Assembly: GCF_003129605.1 (NCBI RefSeq)
Contig: NZ_QBDX01000004.1
Coordinates: 62,001 to 126,000 of the forward strand
Origin: Hyphobacterium indicum
Lineage (GTDB): Bacteria; Pseudomonadota; Alphaproteobacteria; Caulobacterales; Maricaulaceae
Reading direction: 5' to 3'
Length of the DNA stretch: 64,000 nt
Below the pieces are notes generated by a model. It was not told the origin of the DNA. It ran no database searches and saw nothing but the letters and a program-made list of their open reading frames with translations. A program made the position numbers and the translations under genes. Within the stretch, counting starts at the first letter, position 1. Each line of letters opens with the position of its first letter. This document shows, in pieces, positions 6,497 through 14,847 of this stretch.

Positions 6497-9433
6497 TCAG
6501 TCTCCAGATTGTGGCCTCGCACTCCATTCAACGAACCGCGGCGCGCAATCCGTCGCATCCTCCTGCATTTTCCCGAGGCAGATTTCGAATATCCTGCGGA
6601 CTTCATCTGCACGCGTCTCCACGAGCTCGCCGAGCGCATGGATGTCGGCCTGTTCCGCAACCCCGGACAATCGCTGTGCAAAGGCTTTCGACGCGGAATT
6701 GGGATCAAATCCGCTGCCGTGTGCGGTCCGGATAATCTGCGACAGGTTGAGCCATAATCGCATGGTCTGGCGCAAGGACTGTGCTTCGGCGGCAGTAAGC
6801 AATCCTGCCGATTCCAGGGATGTGATCTGGGCAGCCGTATTGGCACAGCGTTGATACTGGCCCTGTTGCGCCAGAAGGAGCTGTCCCGTCTGGGCGATGA
6901 ATTCTATGTCCAGAATGCCGCCGGGCCGCCGCTTGACGTCCCAGGCGCCCTTTGCCCGCCTTTCACGCTCCATACGGCGGCGCATATCAAGCGCGTCATC
7001 GACGATCTGGCGCGGATCCAGCTTGTAGGTCAGCGCTATTTCAATATCGGCTGCTATTCGATCACTCATTCCCGGTGATCCGGTGATTACGCGCGCGCGG
7101 GTCAGTGCCATTCTTTCCCATGTCCATGCGCTCTCGCGGTAGTACTCACCAAAGCTGGACAGACGCACGGCGACCGGCCCGGCCTTGCCGGATGGCCGCA
7201 GCTGCATGTCGGTTTCGTACATGCTGCCTTCTTCCGTGGGAGATGACAGTGCGCTGACCAGGCGCTGGGTCAGGCGGGTGAAAAAGGCCGGAGCATCACT
7301 CTCCCGCCCATCGGCCGGATCATAGATCATCATGATGTCGAGGTCGGAATCCGCGGCCAGTTCATGACTGCCAAGCTTGCCCAGGCCCAGCACCGCAAAT
7401 TCACCGGGAGGCGGGCCGTACCGGTCAGTAACCTGTTCCAGCGCAACATCGGCCATGGCATGGATCGCAATGTCTGCCAGCCGTCCAAACGCCTCGCCGG
7501 CGGATTCCGCATCCGCGCGCCCGACCAGCAATTGCGATCCGATACGGAAGCGCTCCTCCCGCACCAGCCGGCGGCCGCGATTCATGGCGTCCTCTGCATC
7601 CCTGGCTTCCGACATCTGGAACGCCATGCGCCTGGCCTGCTCATCGGGATCATCATTGCGCAAGGGCTGGGAAAACCGGGCATCCAGCATGACATCCATG
7701 ACAGCCGGCCGTTGCGCCAGCGTTGTCGCCATGCGCGGGGCAAGCCCGATGATGGCAACAAGTTCACGCGCCAGATCCGGCTCGTTCTCCAGCATGGTCA
7801 AAGGCTGGACGCCCATCGGCAAGCCTTCAATGAAAGCTGCGAAACGTGTGAAGGCCGAATCCGGCTCGCTTGTGTCCGACATCGCCCGCAGGAGACGCGG
7901 TGCCACTCGCGTCAGAACCTGACGGGCACGGTTGGTGCGCAGGGCACGGGCTTTTCCGGCGAGCCAGGAATTCATCCGCGACCAGGCCGTGTCGGGAAAC
8001 TGGAACCCCAGCGCGGACAGCGTCTCCAGCGTTTCCTTCGTCGGCTCCACGCCCGTAAAGATCAGACTGCCGCATTCATCCGCCAGACTGTCCTCATGCG
8101 AGAATTGACGCGAAAACGCAGCGTGTACGCTCTGCAGTGTTTCGACGACAGCAGAGTCCAGCTCGGCCAGCGATCCAAGTCCGGCCAGATGGGCAATGGC
8201 TGTCCGGTGAGAATCATCGGCCGGCAAGGTCTGTGTCTGCTCGTCGGCCACCATCTGGATACGGTGCTCCACTTTCCGCAGAAAGCGGTAATTGGCCTGC
8301 AGGGATTCGGCACTCCCGGTGTCGACAATGTCGGCAGCGGCCAGTGCCGAAAGCACCTTGTATGGCGAGGTCAGCCGCAGTTCCGGCATGCGCCCTCCCA
8401 TCACCAGCTGCGGCACTTGAGCAAAGAATTCGATCTCCCGGATGCCACCCCGGCCAAGCTTCAGGTCATGACCGCCGGGACGGATGCGTGCGCGGTCACC
8501 GACCGACTGGATCTGCCGCGCCAGCGAATGAATGTCTTCAACTGCGGCATAATCCAGCGTCCGCCGCCAGATGAAGGGCCGCATGTCCGCAAGAAATGCC
8601 TTCGCCGCTTCCTGATCTCCGGCACAGGGTCTGGCCTTGATATAAGCCGCGCGCTCCCAGTTCTGCCCGAGCGATTCATAATAATTCATCGCCGCCGTGA
8701 TCGACATGATGGGCGGCGTGGCAGACGGGTCCGGCCGCAGCCGCAAATCCACGCGGAAAACATATCCATCCGGCGTATTCTCCTCCAGCAAGCGGACAAG
8801 CGCCTTGATCAGGCGCGGCAGACGCTTGCCGGGATCCTCGGCGACCGGCCCGGAGAGGTGATCCGGATCATAAAGCGCCACCAAATCGATATCGCTCGAG
8901 AAATTGAGCTCACTCGCACCCAGCTTTCCAAGCGCCAGCACAAACACGCCCGGTAACGGATTGGCCGGATCGGTCCACGCGTCATATTTTCCCGCTTCGG
9001 CACCGAAACGCACGAGCCCGGCCAGCCCGCCCCGGATACAGGCATCGGCAAATCCCGACAGCAGAGCGGCGGCATCCATCACCTCGATCGCGCCGGAGAT
9101 TTCGGCCAGACCCAGCGCGAAATGCGCATCGCCCTTGATCTGCCGCAGACCGGCCGCGAGCGCGGCCTCGCCGGAGGCCTGTCTTGCCAGACCGTCAATA
9201 TCCGCCGTCAGGCCGCCAATAATGGTCTGCACATCCTGTTCCGCCAATTGCGCCAGCAGCGCAGCGCGGCTCCGGGCCAGCCGGGCCAGATAGGGGGAGT
9301 TGGCAAACACAGTATCAAGAAACCGCGCTTCCGCAGCCGGCAATCCATCAGGATACCGGCACGGCCGTTCGCCCAGATCGGCGGCAGGTCCATCAAACGC
9401 CCGGAGCGAAAAGAGGGTGTCAGCATGAGCCAT
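6497..9433 (-). CDS. glnE: Bifunctional glutamine synthetase adenylyltransferase/deadenylase
   Basis: 978 residues, the normal length for GlnE, which adds AMP to or removes it from glutamine synthetase in response to PII, glutamine and 2-oxoglutarate. Two nucleotidyltransferase domains are visible. The N-terminal (deadenylase) one has LGKLGASELNFSSDIDLVALYD. The C-terminal (adenylylating) one has LGLGKLGSHELAADSDLDIMMIYD. Each carries the GxLG...DxD catalytic pattern and is followed by a helical GlnD-PII-uridylyltransferase-like region (GGIREIEFFAQ and GGILDIEFIAQ). It is the downstream partner of the histidine kinase at 9465-10886, with 31 bases between them. The arrangement kinase-glnE is one I recall from Rhizobiales. 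Confidence 0.97.
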   Translation of the reverse strand: MAHADTLFSLRAFDGPAADLGERPCRYPDGLPAAEARFLDTVFANSPYLARLARSRAALLAQLAEQDVQTIIGGLTADIDGLARQASGEAALAAGLRQIKGDAHFALGLAEISGAIEVMDAAALLSGFADACIRGGLAGLVRFGAEAGKYDAWTDPANPLPGVFVLALGKLGASELNFSSDIDLVALYDPDHLSGPVAEDPGKRLPRLIKALVRLLEENTPDGYVFRVDLRLRPDPSATPPIMSITAAMNYYESLGQNWERAAYIKARPCAGDQEAAKAFLADMRPFIWRRTLDYAAVEDIHSLARQIQSVGDRARIRPGGHDLKLGRGGIREIEFFAQVPQLVMGGRMPELRLTSPYKVLSALAAADIVDTGSAESLQANYRFLRKVEHRIQMVADEQTQTLPADDSHRTAIAHLAGLGSLAELDSAVVETLQSVHAAFSRQFSHEDSLADECGSLIFTGVEPTKETLETLSALGFQFPDTAWSRMNSWLAGKARALRTNRARQVLTRVAPRLLRAMSDTSEPDSAFTRFAAFIEGLPMGVQPLTMLENEPDLARELVAIIGLAPRMATTLAQRPAVMDVMLDARFSQPLRNDDPDEQARRMAFQMSEARDAEDAMNRGRRLVREERFRIGSQLLVGRADAESAGEAFGRLADIAIHAMADVALEQVTDRYGPPPGEFAVLGLGKLGSHELAADSDLDIMMIYDPADGRESDAPAFFTRLTQRLVSALSSPTEEGSMYETDMQLRPSGKAGPVAVRLSSFGEYYRESAWTWERMALTRARVITGSPGMSDRIAADIEIALTYKLDPRQIVDDALDMRRRMERERRAKGAWDVKRRPGGILDIEFIAQTGQLLLAQQGQYQRCANTAAQITSLESAGLLTAAEAQSLRQTMRLWLNLSQIIRTAHGSGFDPNSASKAFAQRLSGVAEQADIHALGELVETRADEVRRIFEICLGKMQEDATDCAPRFVEWSARPQSGD

Positions 9434-9464
9434 GGACGAAAGCCTTACTGCTTCGCGCCGAAAT

Positions 9465-10886
9465 TCAAGCCTTCAATTCGCTGGCCGGGAATATCATGGC
9501 TATGCGCAAGCCCGGCCCGTGACCGTCAATGCCGCCAGCGCCTTCCTCGAGATGCAATTCAGCACCATGAACATCGGCAATCGCCTTGACCAGGCTAAGC
9601 CCGAGACCGGAACCGGGCTGATTGCGCGACTTTTCCAGCCGCACAAATCTCTGCGTGACACGCAACCGGTCCGCCTCGGGTATTCCCGGTCCGGTATCGG
9701 TCACGGAAATCTCGGCCCGTCCATCACTGCACCGGCGCAACCGCAACTGAATGGCACCGCCGGCCGGTGTGTATTTCACCGCATTGTCCAGCATGTTGGC
9801 CATTGCCTGTGAGAACAGGCTCCGGTCGCCGCAAATTTCCAGGCCTGGCTCGACCTGCATGCCAAAGCTGTGACCGCTGTCCTCGCACACCGGCTCGTAG
9901 AGCTCGCCCATATCCGACACCAGCGGCGCAGGGTCAAACCGCTCGAAAGACTCCCGCCGGTCACCCGCCTCGATACGCGAAATACTGAGGATCGCATTGA
10001 AGACGCCCAGCAATTCATCAGAGTCTGCAAGCGCCTGTTCCAGCGCGGCCTGACGGCTCTGCCGTGTGCCGCCCTCGCGCAGGGCATCTTCCATACGATT
10101 GCGCATGCGGGTCAGCGGAGAGCGTAAATCATGGGCGATGGAATCCCCGACATTGCGCATCCGGTGCATCAACTCTTCCAGGCGCTCCAGCATGGCGTTG
10201 AAGTTCGCGGACAACTCGTCGAGTTCATCGCCTGAACCATTGCGCGGCGCACGCGGCGACAGATCGCCGCCCTTCACAGTCCGGGCCACGGTATTGATCG
10301 CATCGAGGCGGCGCGAAAAACGGCGGCTGACGACAACGCCGGAGGCGATACCCAGCGCGATGACCAGTCCCGAGGCAATAAGGATCGCGCGCAACATGCG
10401 GCCAATCAGCCGGTCCTCGTCTTCAAAATCAACGCCGATAAAAACCGAATACCCATCGCCGATTTCCAACAACCGGGCCCGGGCCCGGCGGCTGTCACGC
10501 GCCTCGTCGGCATCCCCCGCAGGCGCCCGCCCATAAACAAAATCCAGCCAGCCCTCACTGTCGGGCTCGACATCCGGCATACCGTTCAGATTACCGGACA
10601 ATAGCCGCCCATTCGGATTGATCAGGAGGTAGAGAAAGTCGCTGCCGCCAACCGTGCGCTGCAGGATATAGCGATTGACGCCATCAATGCCGGAGTCTTC
10701 GTACCGGCGCTCGATAGCCACAAACTCATCGACGATGACGGCATCGGTCCGACGCAGGGCGGCTCCCGCCGATGCGGCGTAGACGAATGCCAGAATCAGA
10801 AAGCTCGACAGGGCAAACAGCGCCGCCGACAGAAGAGTCAGGCGGAAAGCGGTCGTTCTGACGAATGACGGCAGGCGCCGTTCCAT
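9465..10886 (-). CDS. HAMP-containing sensor histidine kinase (OmpR-family partner)
   Basis: 473 residues. TM1 is about 15-37, a periplasmic domain of about 125 residues follows, TM2 is about 166-186 and HAMP about 187-240. DHp carries the phospho-acceptor His252 (SIAHDLRSPLTRM), and the C-terminal ATPase domain has DNAVKYTP, DTGPGIPE and GSGLGLSLVKAI. It pairs with the response regulator just upstream (17-base gap) and with degP before that, so an envelope-stress role is likely. HDLRSPL in place of HELRTPL is common in this subgroup. The signal is unknown. Confidence 0.93.
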   Translation of the reverse strand: MERRLPSFVRTTAFRLTLLSAALFALSSFLILAFVYAASAGAALRRTDAVIVDEFVAIERRYEDSGIDGVNRYILQRTVGGSDFLYLLINPNGRLLSGNLNGMPDVEPDSEGWLDFVYGRAPAGDADEARDSRRARARLLEIGDGYSVFIGVDFEDEDRLIGRMLRAILIASGLVIALGIASGVVVSRRFSRRLDAINTVARTVKGGDLSPRAPRNGSGDELDELSANFNAMLERLEELMHRMRNVGDSIAHDLRSPLTRMRNRMEDALREGGTRQSRQAALEQALADSDELLGVFNAILSISRIEAGDRRESFERFDPAPLVSDMGELYEPVCEDSGHSFGMQVEPGLEICGDRSLFSQAMANMLDNAVKYTPAGGAIQLRLRRCSDGRAEISVTDTGPGIPEADRLRVTQRFVRLEKSRNQPGSGLGLSLVKAIADVHGAELHLEEGAGGIDGHGPGLRIAMIFPASELKA

Positions 10887-10903
10887 GATCTCGCGCTCCG
10901 GGC

Positions 10904-11575
10904 TTATGCCTGAAGGCGATACCCTGCCCCGCGTACCGTGTGAAGCAATGCTTCATCAAACGGCTTGTCGATTTTCGAGCGCAGCCGCGAAATATGGACA
11001 TCAATCACATTGGTCTGGGGGTCGAAATGGTAATCCCAGACCTTCTCCAGCAACATGGTCCGCGTGACCACCTGACCGGAATGCTTCATGAGAAATTCAA
11101 GCAGACGGAATTCACGCGGCTGAAGCAGAATTTCCTCGCCGCTGCGGACAACCGTCCGGGCCAGAAGGTCCATTTCCAGGTCTCCGACCACCAGCTTGGT
11201 CCGGACGGTTTCCGGATCACGGCGCCGTGCCAGGGCCTCGACCCGGGCCAGCAGCTCGGCAAAGGCATAGGGTTTGACCAGATAATCATCGCCCCCGGCC
11301 TTGAGGCCTTCGACGCGATGGTCCACCTCGCCCAGCGCGGACAGGATCAGCACTGGTGAGGACACGCCCTCATCCCGGAGGGATTCAATGACCGAGAGCC
11401 CGTCCAGCTTCGGCAGCATGCGGTCGACGACAAGAATGTCGTATTCTGCCGAGCGGCCCATGGCGAGGCCTTCCTCGCCGTCGGCCGCATGATCGACCAC
11501 ATGGCCACATTCCTTGAGGCCCTTGCGGATATAGTTTGCCGCTTCGCGGTCATCCTCGATGATCAGAATACGCAT
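10904..11575 (-). CDS. OmpR/PhoB-family response regulator
   Basis: 223 residues: receiver 1-115 with the acidic pair E7/D8 and phospho-acceptor D51 (ILVVDRMLPKLDG), conserved Lys in DYLVKPYAF, then a winged-helix DNA-binding domain about 125-222 (LQPREFRLLEFLMKHSGQVVTR and VDVHISRLRSKID). Such regulators bind as dimers to two head-to-tail half-sites spaced about 11 bp. A matching repeat (TTCGTAA twice, 11 bp apart) lies upstream of degP, which is immediately upstream of this gene, so the operon degP-regulator-kinase may be self-controlled. Confidence 0.95.
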   Translation of the reverse strand: MRILIIEDDREAANYIRKGLKECGHVVDHAADGEEGLAMGRSAEYDILVVDRMLPKLDGLSVIESLRDEGVSSPVLILSALGEVDHRVEGLKAGGDDYLVKPYAFAELLARVEALARRRDPETVRTKLVVGDLEMDLLARTVVRSGEEILLQPREFRLLEFLMKHSGQVVTRTMLLEKVWDYHFDPQTNVIDVHISRLRSKIDKPFDEALLHTVRGAGYRLQA

Positions 11576-11600
11576 TGTCCCAACCTTTCTGCTGATAGCC

Positions 11601-13082
11601 TCAGACGCGGTCCAGAGTCAGCGCGACATAGCGCTGGCCGCTCGCATTCTGAACAAGAACAAGAATAGCGCTGCGGCCATCTTCTCGGGCGTCATCAATG
11701 GCCGCTTGCAAATCATCCACGTCCGTCAGCGTTTCACCGCCGGCCTCGAGCAGCACATCACCTGTACGCAAGCCTTTCTGCGCGGCTTCGCTATCGGGCT
11801 GGAGCGCGACGATAACCAGGCCGCGATCGGATTCCACACCGGGGCGCGCCGCCATCTCATCATCAGCAGGACGGACCTGCATGCCGAAGAAAGCCGTCTC
11901 CGGTTCGATCACACCACTTTGCTGCATGGTATCCAGATCGGTCTCGGCAGGCCGGTCGCCCAATGTCGCGCGCAGGACAATCTCGTCATTCTCGCGGATG
12001 ACGTTGAAGGTCACTTCCGTGCCGGCACCGATACTGCCCACACGGCGGGTGAGATCCGCGGAGCTTTCAACGCTCTCACCATTCACGGCGGTGATGACGT
12101 CCATGCGTTCAAATCCGGCACGGTCGGCCGGGCCGCCAGCGACAATGGAGGAGACGAAAGCGCCTCGCTGCTCGTCCAGCCCGAGGCCTTCAGCGATATC
12201 ATCGGTCACATTCTGGATCTGGACACCCAGCCAGCCGCGGGCAACGCGCCCGTCCGCCAGCAGCTGATCGACAATATTCGCGGCGATATTGGACGGAATG
12301 GCAAAGCCGATGCCGACATTGCCGCCGGACGGCGAAAATATCTGCGAATTCACGCCCACGACCTCACCATCAAGGCTGAAGGTCGGGCCGCCGGAATTGC
12401 CGCGATTGATCGGCGCATCAATCTGAAGAAAGTTGTTATAAACATTTGTCGGAAGCTCTCGGCCTGTGGCCGAGACAATCCCCGCTGTTGCCGTTCCGCC
12501 AAGACCGAAGGGATTACCAACGGCGACAACCCAGTCACCCACGCGGATCGTGGGATCGCGGTCCAGGGTCACAAACGAAAACTCGATTTCCTCATCCGTA
12601 TCGAGGCGCAGCAGCGCAATGTCGGTCAGCGGATCGGTACCGATCACTTCAGCCGGATATTCCTCGCCATCTGACAGGGCCACCGTAATCTCTGTGGCGT
12701 TCTCGACCACGTGATTATTGGTGACGATATGGCCTTCGGCCGAGATGAAGAAGCCGGACCCGAGCGAACGGCCTTCACGCGGCTGTTGCGGCTGATTCGG
12801 GAACTGGCGCTCGAACCATTCGCGGAATTGCGGCGGCATGCCCTCCATGTTCGGGACAACACCGCCCTGCATGCCCATGGGGGCCGTGATTCTCGCATTG
12901 ATCGAAACCACAGACGGGCTGACCTCTTCGATCAGATCGGCAAAGGACATCGGGGCTCCGGCAGGGACGGCCGCGGAAAAACGCGGGGCGGGCTCATCCT
13001 GTGCCAGCGAGACCGGCGCGGTCAGGGTGAGGGCCAGAGCCGTGGCGGGAAGCATCGATACAAGGCGAAGTCTTGAAAACAT
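11601..13082 (-). CDS. degP: Periplasmic serine protease/chaperone, DegP/HtrA (Do) family
   Basis: 493 residues. A signal peptide is at 1-27 (cut after SLAQ). The trypsin-like domain carries the full triad H124 (IVTNNHVVEN), D154 (LTDIALLRLD) and S230 (NRGNSGGPTF). Two PDZ domains follow, at about 285-375 (GWLGVQIQNVT) and 395-485. The Gln/Pro-rich segment near 95-105 corresponds to the LA loop. It degrades or refolds damaged envelope proteins. ATG 13082 starts the signal peptide; 13 more codons upstream are open but add nothing recognisable. The following two genes encode a two-component pair. Confidence 0.95.
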   Translation of the reverse strand: MFSRLRLVSMLPATALALTLTAPVSLAQDEPAPRFSAAVPAGAPMSFADLIEEVSPSVVSINARITAPMGMQGGVVPNMEGMPPQFREWFERQFPNQPQQPREGRSLGSGFFISAEGHIVTNNHVVENATEITVALSDGEEYPAEVIGTDPLTDIALLRLDTDEEIEFSFVTLDRDPTIRVGDWVVAVGNPFGLGGTATAGIVSATGRELPTNVYNNFLQIDAPINRGNSGGPTFSLDGEVVGVNSQIFSPSGGNVGIGFAIPSNIAANIVDQLLADGRVARGWLGVQIQNVTDDIAEGLGLDEQRGAFVSSIVAGGPADRAGFERMDVITAVNGESVESSADLTRRVGSIGAGTEVTFNVIRENDEIVLRATLGDRPAETDLDTMQQSGVIEPETAFFGMQVRPADDEMAARPGVESDRGLVIVALQPDSEAAQKGLRTGDVLLEAGGETLTDVDDLQAAIDDAREDGRSAILVLVQNASGQRYVALTLDRV

Positions 13083-13161
13083 CTGATTTCGGTCCTCTTG
13101 CGGATTTATAGGTCGGCACAAAGTCTGCGCCGCGACGGATATCTTCGAGATGTCCGCTTTC

Positions 13162-13179
13162 TTACGAAAACATTACGAA
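13162..13179 (-). promoter_or_regulatory. Direct repeat TTCGTAA-N4-TTCGTAA, candidate response-regulator site
   Basis: On the minus strand TTCGTAA occurs twice with starts 11 bp apart, one helical turn, ending 79 bases before the degP start. OmpR-family regulators typically bind such tandem half-sites, and the regulator at 10904 is two genes downstream in the same operon. Function is inferred. Confidence 0.5.
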
Positions 13180-13195
13180 TGGTAGACCGCCTCAC

Positions 13196-14419
13196 TCAAT
13201 CGGCAAGTTTGGAACGCACCTTGACCTCGGAATGCAGCGTCTTGTGAACCGGACACCGGTCCGCGATTTCCATCAACCGCTGGCGTTGATCAGCATCCAG
13301 ATCGCCTTCCAGCCGGATGGTTTTCTCGAACACATCAATCTTCGCATCCTTGCCTTTTTCGCAGCTTTCACAATCGTCGGCATGGCTCTTGTTGTGCACG
13401 ACGGTCACCGTCACCCGCTCCAGAGGCAGCTTTTTATGGCGCGCATACATGCGCAGCGTCATGGAGGTGCAGGCGGCCAGCCCTGCCGACACATAGCCAT
13501 AGGGTGTCATGCCTGAATTATCGCCGCCCACCGAGGCCGGCTCGTCGGCCAGCATCGCGAAGTCCTGATTGACCACCCAGTTCTGGAATTGTCCCAGCCC
13601 GGTTTCCTGAACAACGACGCCATCCTTCACCGCTTTGGGAGGGGCCGGGAGCGGATCGGGAGCGGCGTACTTTTCGGCCCAGGCCGAGATGACGTCGGCC
13701 ACATGATGGGAATCCGCTTCCTGCGTCAGAAGGTGATCCGCATCGTCGAGGCTCAGGAAGCTCTTGGGATGTCTGGCCGCGACGAAGAGGCGGGACGCAT
13801 TCTCGATACCGACTGTCTCATCAATGGGAGAATGACAGATCAGGACGGGCCGTTTCAGATCGCGCACCGCATTTTCCAGCGTATGGCCGGAAATGTCCTC
13901 GAGGAACTGCTTCTTGATCGTGAAGGCCCGGCCGGCCAGCGATACAGTCGCTTTTCCGTTTTCCTCGATTTCATCCACGGAATCACCAAATTGACCAACA
14001 ATGTGATCCGCATCCGCCGGCGCGCCAATCGTGGCGACCGCCTTGACCGACTGGATCCGGTGGGCGGCGGCAATCACAGCCGAGCCGCCCAGGCTGTGAC
14101 CGACCAGTATGGCCGGCGCTTCATAGTCGCTGGCAAGATGTTCGGCCGCTTTGACGAGGTCATCGATATTCGAGGAAAAATTGGTATTGGCAAAATCGCC
14201 TTCGGATTGACCCAGACCGGTAAAATCAAACCGCAGGACGGCGATGCCTTCCTGGGCCAGCCTGCGCGCAATGCGCGAGGCCGCATGGACATCCTTGGAA
14301 CAGGAGAAACAATGCGCAAACAGGGCATAGGCGCGGGGTTTGCCCTGGGGCAGCTCCAGCCTTGCGGCCAGCGTGTCGCCCATCGCCCCCTTGAATTCGA
14401 CTTTTTTTGATTGCGGCAT
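13196..14419 (-). CDS. Alpha/beta hydrolase fused to an OsmC-type peroxiredoxin domain
   Basis: 407 residues in two parts. Residues 1-250 form an alpha/beta hydrolase with nucleophile Ser109 in VGHSLGG and FAHCFSCSKD near 35-43. Residues about 265-405 form an OsmC/Ohr domain with the first cysteine in LAACTSMTLRMYARHKKLPL and ending DRCPVHKTLHSEVKV. The second redox cysteine of Ohr/OsmC is probably the one in RCPVHK, and a CESCEKGK stretch is inserted. Such fusions are known as 'bifunctional alpha/beta hydrolase/OsmC' proteins, possibly acting on acylated peroxides. ATG 14419 is chosen over an upstream alternative because a GAGGAG Shine-Dalgarno precedes it. The gene lies between ccmH and degP with 76 and 113 bases on its sides. 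Confidence 0.92.
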   Translation of the reverse strand: MPQSKKVEFKGAMGDTLAARLELPQGKPRAYALFAHCFSCSKDVHAASRIARRLAQEGIAVLRFDFTGLGQSEGDFANTNFSSNIDDLVKAAEHLASDYEAPAILVGHSLGGSAVIAAAHRIQSVKAVATIGAPADADHIVGQFGDSVDEIEENGKATVSLAGRAFTIKKQFLEDISGHTLENAVRDLKRPVLICHSPIDETVGIENASRLFVAARHPKSFLSLDDADHLLTQEADSHHVADVISAWAEKYAAPDPLPAPPKAVKDGVVVQETGLGQFQNWVVNQDFAMLADEPASVGGDNSGMTPYGYVSAGLAACTSMTLRMYARHKKLPLERVTVTVVHNKSHADDCESCEKGKDAKIDVFEKTIRLEGDLDADQRQRLMEIADRCPVHKTLHSEVKVRSKLAD

Positions 14420-14496
14420 GAATAACTCCTCGGTCCTGAAGAAGGATTTGGGCGCTATTGCTGCACGCTGCAAGTCAATCCTCGATAACGCCTTCG

Positions 14497-14847
14497 TCAG
14501 CGCTTCCTCGACGCCAGGCCGATCAGCACGCCACCAGCCAGCAAAAGCACCAGCGGCGCGAGATAGAGAGGAAGGGTCTGCCGCGTCAGCCGCGGCCGCA
14601 TCAGCACTTCATCGCCATATCGCTGTGCCAGGGCAATCCGGACAGAATCGGGCTCGGCCCCGGCGGCAATCTGGGTCCGCACGAAGAGCCTCATATCCTG
14701 CGCCAGCGCGGCATCGGAATCGGCAATGGACTGGCCATCGCACACCACGCAGCGGATTTCCTGCATCAGATGCGCGGCCTCCATCTCCTGGGCCGGCGTG
14801 AGCTCGGCAGATTGCAGTAACAGCACGGCAGCCAGCATCTGGATCAT
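14497..14847 (-). CDS. ccmH: Cytochrome c maturation protein CcmH (CycL)
   Basis: 116 residues: a signal or anchor segment (1-14), a periplasmic helical domain with the thioredox-like pair C33/C36 in EIRCVVCDGQSI, and a C-terminal membrane anchor (about 93-112). CcmH presents reduced apocytochrome c to the CcmF/I heme lyase. The short form lacks the CcmI-like TPR extension of E. coli CcmH, which here is the separate gene ccmI. Its start overlaps the stop of ccmF by four bases. No ccmG (dsbE) lies next to it, which fits the cycHJKL-type operon. Confidence 0.93.
   Translation of the reverse strand: MIQMLAAVLLLQSAELTPAQEMEAAHLMQEIRCVVCDGQSIADSDAALAQDMRLFVRTQIAAGAEPDSVRIALAQRYGDEVLMRPRLTRQTLPLYLAPLVLLLAGGVLIGLASRKR

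Noticed and set aside
7364-8956. Long plus-strand reading frame opposite glnE
   Set aside because: It mirrors the codon pattern of glnE, which has full family motifs; the plus-strand protein has no recognisable feature.
14497-14847. Missing ccmG as a sign of operon damage
   Set aside because: The cycHJKL type of operon normally has no ccmG here, so nothing is lost.
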